Source: Kribbella sp. NBC_00382
Lineage (GTDB): Bacteria > Actinomycetota > Actinomycetes > Propionibacteriales > Kribbellaceae
Length of the DNA stretch: 64,000 nucleotides
Reading direction: 5' to 3'
Assembly (NCBI RefSeq): GCF_036067295.1
Contig: NZ_CP107954.1
Location: forward strand, 1,302,001 to 1,366,000
A program made the translations under genes and the position numbers. Shown here one piece after another: positions 41,790 to 48,891 of this stretch. The stretch's first letter is position 1, and every line of letters starts with the position of its first letter. The notes beneath the pieces were generated by a model. The model saw only the letters and a list, made by a program, of their open reading frames with translations, ran no database searches and had not been told where the DNA came from.

Positions 41790-42608
41790 ATGGAAAAGCT
41801 GTCGCCCCCTTCCGCCCCCGCTTCAAAGCCTCAGCCCAGGCGCCGCCGCCGGATCTTCGGCATCGCACTCGGTACCGCCGCCCTGATGGTCACCTCCGCG
41901 GCCGCAGCGTTCGCCGCCCCGCCGCCGAGCCTGCCGCAGAACGCCGGCGGCTGGGAGTCATCCTTCTCCCCGGCCTACGACTACGACACCGACGGCTGCT
42001 ACGCCACCCCCGCCATCGGCGCCGACGGCACACTCAACCCCGGCCTCAACCCGAGCGGCGCCGTCAACGGCAACTGCCGGGACCAGTCCGACCTCGACAA
42101 CTCCCAGACCTACGCCCGGTCGAAGTGCAACAACGGCTGGTGCGCGGTCATCTACGCCAGCTACTTCGAGAAGGACCAGGCCGTCGCCGGCAGCGGTCTC
42201 GGCGGCCACCGGCACGACTTCGAGCACGTCATCTCGTGGATCAACCAGGCCGCGAACGAGGTCCAGTACGTGACCACGACGCAGCACTCCAGCCAGGTCA
42301 CGTACACCCGCTCACAGGTCCGCTTCGACGGTTCGCACCCGAAGGTCGTCTATCACAAGGACGGCCTCAGCACGCATTACTTCCGCCTGGCCAACAGCAA
42401 CGACGAGCCGCCGGAGAACCACTACCACAACTGGCGCTACCCCCCGCTCGTCGACTGGAACGGCTGGCCGAGCACCGGCCTGCGCGACACCTTGATGAAC
42501 GCCGACTTCGGCTCAGCCACCATCAAGATCACCGATAAGGACGACCGCTTCCGCAACCTCCTCAACGCCTCCAAACCAGCCGGCATCCCCTTCGACCCCT
42601 GGGCCTGA
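41790..42608 (+). CDS. Secreted NLP (necrosis- and ethylene-inducing peptide-like) cytolysin
   Basis: A 272-residue exported protein. The long signal peptide has a basic start (RRRRR near 18-22) and hydrophobic core ending AAAAFAAPP. The mature domain is NPP1/NLP: the hallmark heptapeptide appears as GHRHDFE (canonical GHRHDWE), with acidic and His metal-site residues and the C-terminal ENHYHNWRYPP. In plant pathogens NLPs bind sphingolipids and disrupt eudicot membranes; some bacterial ones are of unknown use. The 137-base upstream spacer has two TCTGTTCAC direct repeats (about 41655-41683) suitable for a regulator such as the neighbouring LuxR protein. Confidence 0.9.
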   Translation: MEKLSPPSAPASKPQPRRRRRIFGIALGTAALMVTSAAAAFAAPPPSLPQNAGGWESSFSPAYDYDTDGCYATPAIGADGTLNPGLNPSGAVNGNCRDQSDLDNSQTYARSKCNNGWCAVIYASYFEKDQAVAGSGLGGHRHDFEHVISWINQAANEVQYVTTTQHSSQVTYTRSQVRFDGSHPKVVYHKDGLSTHYFRLANSNDEPPENHYHNWRYPPLVDWNGWPSTGLRDTLMNADFGSATIKITDKDDRFRNLLNASKPAGIPFDPWA

Positions 42609-42614
42609 TCTGTA

Positions 42615-42774
42615 GGCCCTACCCGTACTTGTCCTGCGCCCTGCCGTCTCGAACCCACCCGAACCACTTGCCCATGACCGTTCTTGGGCAAGTGGCTCGG
42701 GTCCTCGGTCAGACTGCATAGACCCCACCCGTACTCGCTCGTCGAGCAGGAGTCTCGAGCCCACCCGAACCACT
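42615..42774 (-). repeat. Two copies of an interspersed ~53-bp repeat, 107-bp period, orientation A
   Basis: Copies at 42615-42668 and 42722-42774 end in the same CCCACCCGAACCACT and begin with CCCGTACT; they are the reverse complement of the repeat at 44541-44815. A CACTTGCCCA/TGGGCAAGTG hairpin lies between them (about 42664-42693). The 341-base gap here contains no gene that I can support; a degenerate third unit may follow near 42870. Confidence 0.7.
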
Positions 42775-42949
42775 GGCGGCGTGCCCGAGATGGCCTCACC
42801 CACACGCTCATGGGCCGGACGCCTACGCCTCCCCGCCCGGGGTCGCCTGCGCGCCAACGCATGGCACCGGCCCGAGCCACCCGCCTGGGCCCATCCGCAC
42901 TTGCCTTGCGCGGAAGCACACTGGCGCCTGCGGGGTACGACGTGGGTGG

Positions 42950-43526
42950 TCAGTGGAGTACGCGGTAGGTGGCCAGGAGGTAGCCGCTCGGGGACATGGT
43001 CCCGCTGAGCGCTTCGAGCTGGATGGGCGGGAGGTTGTCGAGCAGCCGGCGCTTACCCGCGGCCGGGGCGACGGTCGGGGCGATGACGAACTGGAGCTCG
43101 TCAACCAGACCGGCGGCCAGCAGCGTCTGCGTGACCGAGATGCTGCCGTGGATGCCGATGTCGCCACCCGGCTGGGCCTTCAACTGCTTGACGAAGTCGA
43201 CCAGGTCGCCCTCGATCACACTCGAATTGGCCCACTCGCCGGTGAGCGGCGTCGACGTCGCGACGAACTTGGGAGCAGCGTTGACGAACGACGCGAACGG
43301 TTCGATGTCGCTGCCCGGCCAGAACCCGACCCACTCGTCATAGGTCCGCCGCCCGAGGATCACCGTGTCCTGCGTCGCGATGAGCTCGGCACCCCTCGCA
43401 TCCAACTAGTCATCCCAGCCGGTCATGAACTGGTCAGCAGCCTCAGCCACCCCATCCAAAGACAGGAAATAGGCAGCAACAAACCTTGCGCTCGCTCTGA
43501 CCCGGGTTGATGGCGTCTTGCGTCAT
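42950..43526 (-). pseudogene. Decayed RibD-C/dihydrofolate-reductase-family gene
   Basis: The intact C-terminal 151 codons encode a DHFR-like fold (DTVILGRRTYDEW, IGIHGSISVTQTLLAAGLVD, YLLATYRVLH). Upstream in the same frame, FVAAYFLSLDGVAEAADQF is plainly the family N-terminus, but a TAG at 43408-43406 interrupts between them. The likely ATG (43526, MTQDAINPGQSERKV) is in another frame, explained by one extra T at 43481-43483 (minus-strand GTTT for GTT). Two independent lesions make this a pseudogene unless sequencing errors are involved. Confidence 0.8.
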
Positions 43527-43648
43527 GGTGACTCCTTAGAAGATGTCGATTACTTGCTTGCTCATCCCCTGGTCGAACGGCTCCGGCGTAGATCGACAAC
43601 CCTTCCAAATTTTCTTTAGCCCGGGCTCCCCTTCGCCCTGGACCCACC

Positions 43649-43684
43649 AAAAACCGGGTGCCGCTCATCTCTGAGCGACACCCG
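43649..43684 (-). terminator. Intrinsic terminator of the secreted-protein gene
   Basis: On the minus strand a 13-bp stem (one G-T wobble, tetraloop GAGA) is followed by GTTTTTGG, nine bases past the stop of the gene at 43694-44398. Confidence 0.88.
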
Positions 43685-43693
43685 ATTCGGCGG

Positions 43694-44398
43694 TTAGCGC
43701 GTGATCAGCGGAGAGAAGTCATCCCAGACGCTGCTGGTGCCGGCGACGTAGGCGCGGTACTTGCGGCTCTTGCCGGCGAAGTACGTGTAGGTCGCCTTGC
43801 CCTTGCTGTCGGTGGTCACGTAGGCGAGACCCTTCCAGGTCGTACTGCCGACCTCTTGGTACTGCAGCAGGACCTTCCTGTTCGGCCAGGCCACGAACCT
43901 GTCGGAGTTCGGCCGCCAGTACGAAGCCGCCGCGATCAGCGCGGTCCTGGTCCCCTTACGCCCGCCGATGACGGAAGCCGTCGACGCGGCCCGGATCACC
44001 GAGGTGGTCGCGTTGAGAGTTGCCACCTTGACGCCGCTGATGTTCGTGGCGCTACCGGCCGGATTCCAGGCCACCTTCCCGATGTGCGGGACCGTACCGG
44101 TGATGACGAACTGCGCCTCCCGGTTTCCGTACAGGAACTGGAGCTTGCCCTGTGGAGCCATGGTGGCGTTCGGCGAGCTCTTCCAGACGGCGGTGTAGAC
44201 GGTGTCCGGGCAGTTGCTCCCGAGCTTCCCGAAGAAGTAGTTGACGTCAGCCTTGATGCTGATCCTCGCCGGCAGCACCAGCGAGCAGGTGGCGGTCGCC
44301 TGGTTGACGGCGGTTGGTACTGCGGCTTGGGCCGGCTGGGCGAGCGTGAGGCTCGCGGCCAGCAGGCTGACGGCTGCTAGTGCGGACTTGTAGCGCAT
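43694..44398 (-). CDS. Secreted protein of unknown function
   Basis: A 234-residue exported protein. MRYKSALAAVSLLAASLTLA is a Sec signal peptide with cleavage after AQAA. The mature part has two Cys (ATCSLVLPA, GSNCPDTV) and beta-rich modules (VLLQYQEVGSTTWKGLAYVT, KATYTYFAGKSRKYRAYVAG) resembling extracellular fibronectin-like repeats. No catalytic motif seen. The ATG at 44398 is chosen because the 19 upstream codons are not signal-like. Followed by its own terminator. Confidence 0.75.
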   Translation of the reverse strand: MRYKSALAAVSLLAASLTLAQPAQAAVPTAVNQATATCSLVLPARISIKADVNYFFGKLGSNCPDTVYTAVWKSSPNATMAPQGKLQFLYGNREAQFVITGTVPHIGKVAWNPAGSATNISGVKVATLNATTSVIRAASTASVIGGRKGTRTALIAAASYWRPNSDRFVAWPNRKVLLQYQEVGSTTWKGLAYVTTDSKGKATYTYFAGKSRKYRAYVAGTSSVWDDFSPLITR

Positions 44399-44540
44399 GT
44401 GAGTTCCCCTCCTGGAATTCGACGGAGGAACGATAGCGGCACGCGAGCTGAGCACCTGAAGGCGAGCTTTCCAGCGAGGGCAGCCTCGATGAAGTCGCCG
44501 TCCGGGTCTACCTCCGCCGTGGCGGCGCGAGCACCGAGCT

Positions 44541-44815
44541 CGGTGGGCCGGGCAGGGCGCAACACTCCGGCCCGACGAGCGAGCACGGGTAGGACCAAGT
44601 CACCGCCCCGCAGCCAACACGGCTCGCATTACCCAAGACGCCGCACGCCCCGTGGTTCGGGTGGGCTCAAGACTCTCGCCCGACAAGCGAGCACGGGTGG
44701 GGCCAAGCCATCACCCCGCAGCCAACACGCTCGCCTTACCCAACACGCCTGCATGCCCAGTGGTTCGGGTGGGCTCAAGACCTCGGCCCGACAAGCGAGC
44801 ACGGGTGGGGCCAGG
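44541..44815 (+). repeat. Three copies of the ~53-bp repeat, ~108-bp period, orientation B
   Basis: Copies near 44541-44598 (divergent), 44651-44706 and 44759-44815 share GGTTCGGGTGGGCTCAAGAC and CCCGACAAGCGAGCACGGGT. The spacers are also related (CACCCCGCAGCCAACACG in copies 1 and 2), so the real period is about 108-110 bases. The rest of the 546-base gap (44399-44944) shows no supportable gene; the long frame across it is Arg/Ser/Pro-rich and follows the repeat, so I do not call it coding. Confidence 0.75.
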
Positions 44816-44944
44816 CGGTGGTACCAAATAAACGCGATGTGGGCACCCAGCTGCAGGTGGGGTCCAGGGCCGGGGGGTTGGTGGCCCGGTGGAGCCGACG
44901 TTTGCAGTGGGTGCCCACGGATCACCGCTAGGCGCGTCCCAGGG

Positions 44945-45214
44945 TCAGTGGTGGCCGCGTGTGCGGTGCTCTTGATGGGCGGGCTGTGGGAACCAGGTCA
45001 GCCGCGGTTCTTGCCGGCGGCGGTACTTGATCAGGTCGTCGACCGTGGCGTCTGCCCGGTCGGGACGTGGTCGTGCTGTCCGGTCGGGACGTGGTCGGGA
45101 CGCGGGCTCGACGATGCGCTCGAAGACTTCTTGGGCCTGGCTGAACTTCACCAGCAGGACCGCCGCGACACCGCTTGCTGCCGCCGCAATCAATACCCAG
45201 AGTTGCCACTGCAT
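44945..45214 (-). CDS. Small membrane-anchored protein
   Basis: An 89-residue protein starting MQWQLWVLIAAAASGVAAVL, a single N-terminal membrane segment. A charged cytoplasmic or periplasmic part with a duplicated RPRPDR unit and a His/Arg-rich end follows. The DNA beneath the duplication is a tandem GGTCGGGACGTG repeat. No family recognised; the coding potential is only fair, because the tail approaches the repeat region. Confidence 0.4.
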   Translation of the reverse strand: MQWQLWVLIAAAASGVAAVLLVKFSQAQEVFERIVEPASRPRPDRTARPRPDRADATVDDLIKYRRRQEPRLTWFPQPAHQEHRTRGHH

Positions 45215-45402
45215 GGCCCCACCGCCCCGTGATCGCCTCATATCCCCCAGTAATTACTGTAACCCCGATCTCAGCAATTGGCGATGGTTCCATCGCAATC
45301 CGTTACATAGGGAGCTTTCCGAACACAATCGTTGTCCAATGCAATGACTAATGGTGACAAGGCAACGACCTCCGATCGGGGCCGGTAGGTCACTCTCGGT
45401 GA

Positions 45403-46419
45403 TCAGTCCCGGTGCAGGACGCGGACCAGATTGGTCCCGAGGATCTTGCGGATGACGGCCTCGGGCAGCCCGCGTTTCTGCAGCGCCTCGGTGACCAGCG
45501 GCATCCCGGCCGGGCCTTCCAGCCCGGGCACGAGGATCGCGGTATCGAGTCCCTCGATGATCAGCGGCAGGTCGCAGGCCGGGATCTTCTCCCCGAACAC
45601 CTCGTCGACGAAGTCGCTGCCCAGCCCGACATGGTCCTCGCCGGCCACGCTCACGACGTACTCGATGTGGTCGGCCAGATGCTCGACGGTCGGCCGCGGA
45701 TCGGCGGTCAGGAAGCCGGCGAAGAAGTTGACGCAGACGACCCCGCCGGTCGCGGCGATCCCGCGGAGCTGTTCGTCGGTCAGGTTGCGGTGGTGCTCGC
45801 GGACGGCGAAGGCGCTCGAGTGCGACGCGACGACCGGCTTGGTCGCCAGTTCGAGAATGTGCTCGACCCCGCGCCGGCCCACGTGCGAGACATCGATCAG
45901 TACGTCGAGCTCCTCCAGCAACCCGACCGCCTCGACCCCGGCCTTCGTCAGCCGGCTTCCGGTCGCATCCTCGCCCGATCCGTCGCCGAGCGCGCTGCGC
46001 CCGAAGTGTGTGAACGAGGCCATCCGTACGCCGAGCCGCTCCAGCGTCTGGAAGATCTCCACATCCTTGTCGATCTGCGGGCAGCCCTCGAGCGCGAGCA
46101 CCAGCGCGATCCGCCCGGCCGCGACGGCCTCATCGATCTCCGCGCCGGTCCGGCACAGCGTCACCTGATCGGCATTGCCCTCGGCGATCCGGTGCGCGGC
46201 CTCGATCATCCGCAGCGTCTCGCGCAACGCGCCCTCGGGCAGGAACTCGCTGTCCAGAAACACCGGCAGCACCTGTACGTCGATCCCGCCGGCCCGCAGC
46301 TGCGGAATCCACCGATCACGGAAGTACTCGACCCAGACCTCCTTCGGCCGCCGCGCCACCAGCATCAGCAGGTCGTTGTGCCCATCGGCCACTACCGCGT
46401 CGCCGTGCAGGTCCGTCAT
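45403..46419 (-). CDS. Membrane-dipeptidase (M19) family metallopeptidase
   Basis: A 338-residue zinc dipeptidase/amidohydrolase. VVADGHNDLLMLVARRP has the first H-x-D metal pair, LALEGCPQIDKD supplies the bridging Glu, and IDVSHVGRRG and PVVASHSSAFAV provide further His ligands. GLGSDFVDE near the end is typical. Such enzymes cleave dipeptides, including D-amino-acid-containing ones. No signal peptide, so cytosolic. It is divergent from an ornithine-cyclodeaminase-like gene 69 bases away, and the two might share amino-acid or opine catabolism (inference). Confidence 0.9.
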   Translation of the reverse strand: MTDLHGDAVVADGHNDLLMLVARRPKEVWVEYFRDRWIPQLRAGGIDVQVLPVFLDSEFLPEGALRETLRMIEAAHRIAEGNADQVTLCRTGAEIDEAVAAGRIALVLALEGCPQIDKDVEIFQTLERLGVRMASFTHFGRSALGDGSGEDATGSRLTKAGVEAVGLLEELDVLIDVSHVGRRGVEHILELATKPVVASHSSAFAVREHHRNLTDEQLRGIAATGGVVCVNFFAGFLTADPRPTVEHLADHIEYVVSVAGEDHVGLGSDFVDEVFGEKIPACDLPLIIEGLDTAILVPGLEGPAGMPLVTEALQKRGLPEAVIRKILGTNLVRVLHRD

Positions 46420-46487
46420 CGGTGCCCCTCCAGCTCTCGATTCTGCCGCCACGCTATAACGTCGCCGAGCATGAAGGAGCTGAGCTC

Positions 46488-47387
46488 ATGAAGGTGCTGA
46501 CCGCGGCCGACGTACGCCGTACCGTCTCCATGCCGGCCGCGATCGACGCCGTCCGGCAGGGCTTCCTCGAGCTAGCGGCAGGGAACTTCGTCTTGCCCGC
46601 CCGGCAGATCTTCGGCGACGGCGCGGTACTCGTGATGTCGGCGTACCACTCCCCGACCCGTACCGCCGTGGTGAAGAAGATCGGCATCAACCTCGACCAG
46701 GTACCGGCGATCCGCGCGACCGTGATCTGGACCGGCGCCGGCGAGCAACTGGTTGCCGACGGCACCTCGATCACCACCCTGCGCACCGGCGCCGTCGTCG
46801 GCGTAGCCACCGACCTCCTCGCCCAACCCGACGCGACCCGCCTAACCCTCATCGGCACCGGCGCCCAGGCCGCCGATCAGGTCCGCGCAGTCCTGGCCGT
46901 ACGCCGAATCGCCACCGCCACCATCACCGGCCGCAAGCCAGACCGCGCCACCGCCTTAGCCAAAGCCCTGGCCACCGAATTCCCCACCGTCACCTTCACC
47001 CCCACCACCTCGATCGACGACGCGATCGCCACCGCCGACATCATCTGCTGCGCGACCTCATCCTCAATCCCACTCTTCGACGTCGCCGCCCTCCCGCAAA
47101 CCGTCCACATCAACGCCATCGGCGCCTTCCGCCCCACGATGCGAGAACTCCCCCGCGACCTCCTCGCCACCGCCGACCTAGTCATGGTCGACCAGCGAGA
47201 GGCAGCCCTGGAGGAGTGCGGCGAAATCATCGACGCGCTCGCGGCAGGCGTAGTACAGGAATCCGAACTGCTGGAGCTGGGCACGGCCCTCACCACCAAG
47301 CCGAAGCCCACCGGTCGCACCGTCTTCAAATCAGTCGGCGTCGGCTGCCAGGACTGGTCCATCGCCAAGGCCCTCGCCGAGCCGTGA
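46488..47387 (+). CDS. Ornithine cyclodeaminase / mu-crystallin family protein
   Basis: A 299-residue NAD(P)-binding protein. SMPAAIDAVRQGFLELAAGN starts the substrate domain, GTSITTLRTGAVVGVATDLL the conserved T-x-x-R-T-x-A signature, and LTLIGTGAQAADQVRAVLAV the Rossmann GxGxQA motif. The family includes ornithine cyclodeaminase, alanine dehydrogenase, ketimine reductase and opine-type enzymes. AAGGAG lies eight bases before the chosen ATG. The stop abuts the stop of convergent nuoA. Confidence 0.9.
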   Translation: MKVLTAADVRRTVSMPAAIDAVRQGFLELAAGNFVLPARQIFGDGAVLVMSAYHSPTRTAVVKKIGINLDQVPAIRATVIWTGAGEQLVADGTSITTLRTGAVVGVATDLLAQPDATRLTLIGTGAQAADQVRAVLAVRRIATATITGRKPDRATALAKALATEFPTVTFTPTTSIDDAIATADIICCATSSSIPLFDVAALPQTVHINAIGAFRPTMRELPRDLLATADLVMVDQREAALEECGEIIDALAAGVVQESELLELGTALTTKPKPTGRTVFKSVGVGCQDWSIAKALAEP

Positions 47388-47756
47388 TCACGTCCAGTTG
47401 AGGATGCCCTTGCGGTACGCGTAGAGCAGGCCGACCGCGACGAAGGCCAGGAAGACGAACATCTCGACCAGGCTGGCCACGCCGACGGCGGCGAAGACGG
47501 TGGCCCACGGGAAGAGGTAGACGGCGTCGACGGCGAAGATGACGTACAGGTAGGCGAAGAGGTAGTAGCGGATGTGGACCTGGGCCCAGCCTTCGCCGAC
47601 CGGGTCGACGCCCGACTCGTACGTCTTGAGTTTGTCGGGGGTCGAGTAGGTGATCGTCAGTGCCTTGTTCAACGCGAAGGCGCCGAGCAGCCCGAGCAGG
47701 CCGAGGACGACGATCGCGCCGACCACGCCATAGGTCTGCGACACGAGCCCGATCAT
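47388..47756 (-). CDS. nuoA: NADH-quinone oxidoreductase subunit A
   Basis: A 122-residue, three-helix subunit. KLKTYESGVDPVGEGWAQVH carries the YESG signature (with D in place of the frequent Cys-x-P), and FAYLYVIFAVDAVYLFPWAT has the conserved membrane acidic residues. It stands alone, 16.2 kb from nuoB, on the same strand and in the canonical order. The gene upstream on its strand is a lipoprotein ending ten bases away. Confidence 0.95.
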   Translation of the reverse strand: MIGLVSQTYGVVGAIVVLGLLGLLGAFALNKALTITYSTPDKLKTYESGVDPVGEGWAQVHIRYYLFAYLYVIFAVDAVYLFPWATVFAAVGVASLVEMFVFLAFVAVGLLYAYRKGILNWT

Positions 47757-47766
47757 GGGCGAGAGC

Positions 47767-48582
47767 TTAGTTGGTACAGAGCAGTAGTGCGTCGATGGCG
47801 ACGATCGGGCCGTAGCCGGATTTCACATCGGCGATCTGGAGGCGGAGCCGGTTGACGCCGAGGATGTCCCGGTTCAGCCAGGTCTCGGTCTCCTGCTTCA
47901 TGTCCACCGTGCCGACCAGCTTGCTGCCGTTCAGCAGCGACGCCCGGATCGTGCCGTCGGTGATGTTGCCCAGCCAGGTACGCACCCAGCGGCAGCCGGT
48001 GCTGTCGACCTCGCCCCAGACGACGCCGGCCTTGTCCGCCAGCACCTCCGCCTCAGCGCGCCGCGGCCCTTCGCTCACCGGTACTACGTTGAACTGCGGA
48101 TGCCCCTTGCCGCCCGCGGCGAGCAGCGGCTTCTTGAAGATCCCGCGATACACGTAGTGCGAGAAGCTGACCATCGGCGAGACGGCAGCGGCGTACGGCG
48201 CCTGCGCACCGATCGAGAGCCGGTACGTCTTGACCGACCCGGGCACCTTCGGCGGGATCGTGATGCTCGTCCCCGCCGTCACGCCGTGGCCGATCTCCTC
48301 CCACTTGCGGAGGCTCGACGACCAGCGCTGCAGCGAGACCCGTGACTTGGCCACCGGCGCCGGGGTGATCTGCCCGACCACCGTCAGCACGCCCTTGGTC
48401 GCATCGGTCGTCTTGATGCTGGTGATCTTCACGGTCCGTACCGGCGTCGTCGCCGCCGCGGACGGCGCCGCCTGGGCGTCCTGGACCGCCATCGCACTCT
48501 CCGCCGGCACCACCTCGGCGGCACAACCGCTCAGCGGCAGGGCGATCAAGGCCAACAGAGCAAGGATGGGACGCACGCCCAT
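47767..48582 (-). CDS. Secreted lipoprotein of unknown function
   Basis: A 271-residue lipoprotein: MGVRPILALLALIALPLSGC ends in the lipobox LSGC, so it should be lipidated and surface-bound. The mature part has a Ser/Ala/Thr-rich spacer, a beta-sandwich-like segment (VSLQRWSSSLRKWEEIGHGV) and a C-terminal carbohydrate-binding-like domain (DSTGCRWVRTWLGNITDG, NRLRLQIADVKSGYG) similar to NPCBM/NEW2 modules. Likely cell-wall or glycan binding. Closely upstream of nuoA on the same strand. Confidence 0.75.
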   Translation of the reverse strand: MGVRPILALLALIALPLSGCAAEVVPAESAMAVQDAQAAPSAAATTPVRTVKITSIKTTDATKGVLTVVGQITPAPVAKSRVSLQRWSSSLRKWEEIGHGVTAGTSITIPPKVPGSVKTYRLSIGAQAPYAAAVSPMVSFSHYVYRGIFKKPLLAAGGKGHPQFNVVPVSEGPRRAEAEVLADKAGVVWGEVDSTGCRWVRTWLGNITDGTIRASLLNGSKLVGTVDMKQETETWLNRDILGVNRLRLQIADVKSGYGPIVAIDALLLCTN

Positions 48583-48891
48583 GGTGGAACTCCCTCGAGC
48601 CCGGGTGGCACCCGGGGTAGATCACAGCTTGATGAAGACACTCTTCCCGACCCGGCTGCAGATGGCAAGCGAACGATTGCCCTCCGTCACACTGGAAGGT
48701 TCGGCAGACCGCATCGAATCCCCCGGTGAGCAACTCCGTATCGGCTGATCCCAGGCTGTGGACCATCTGCTCGTCCGCATGGTTCCGTACAAGGGGCGAA
48801 CTAAGATTGAGGTATCGCCCACTGGGGGGATCGGCCTCTACTCCACAAGAGGACTGGCCGGCCCAAGCTTCGACTTGGAGATGACTGACAC
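48583..48891. promoter_or_regulatory. Divergent spacer lipoprotein/korA with a 17-bp palindrome
   Basis: This 309-base gap has a perfect odd-centre palindrome CCCGGGTGGCACCCGGG (48600-48616), starting 18 bases before the lipoprotein start. A TAAGAT box at 48802-48807 lies about 85 bases upstream of korA. I see no gene in it. A shared operator is possible. Confidence 0.35.

Noticed and set aside
43423..43668. 81-codon minus-strand frame upstream of the DHFR-like gene
   Set aside because: It does not match the family; the family N-terminus is readable in the neighbouring frames and explained by lesions.
42615..44815. CRISPR array
   Set aside because: The repeats are about 53 bp with long, partly related spacers, only two or three copies per array and in both orientations; no cas genes are nearby.
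44399..45232. Long plus-strand frame of 277 codons over the repeat array
   Set aside because: Its product is Arg/Ser/Pro-rich with the repeat unit as its only regularity, it lacks a convincing start site, and it overlaps a more plausible minus-strand gene.
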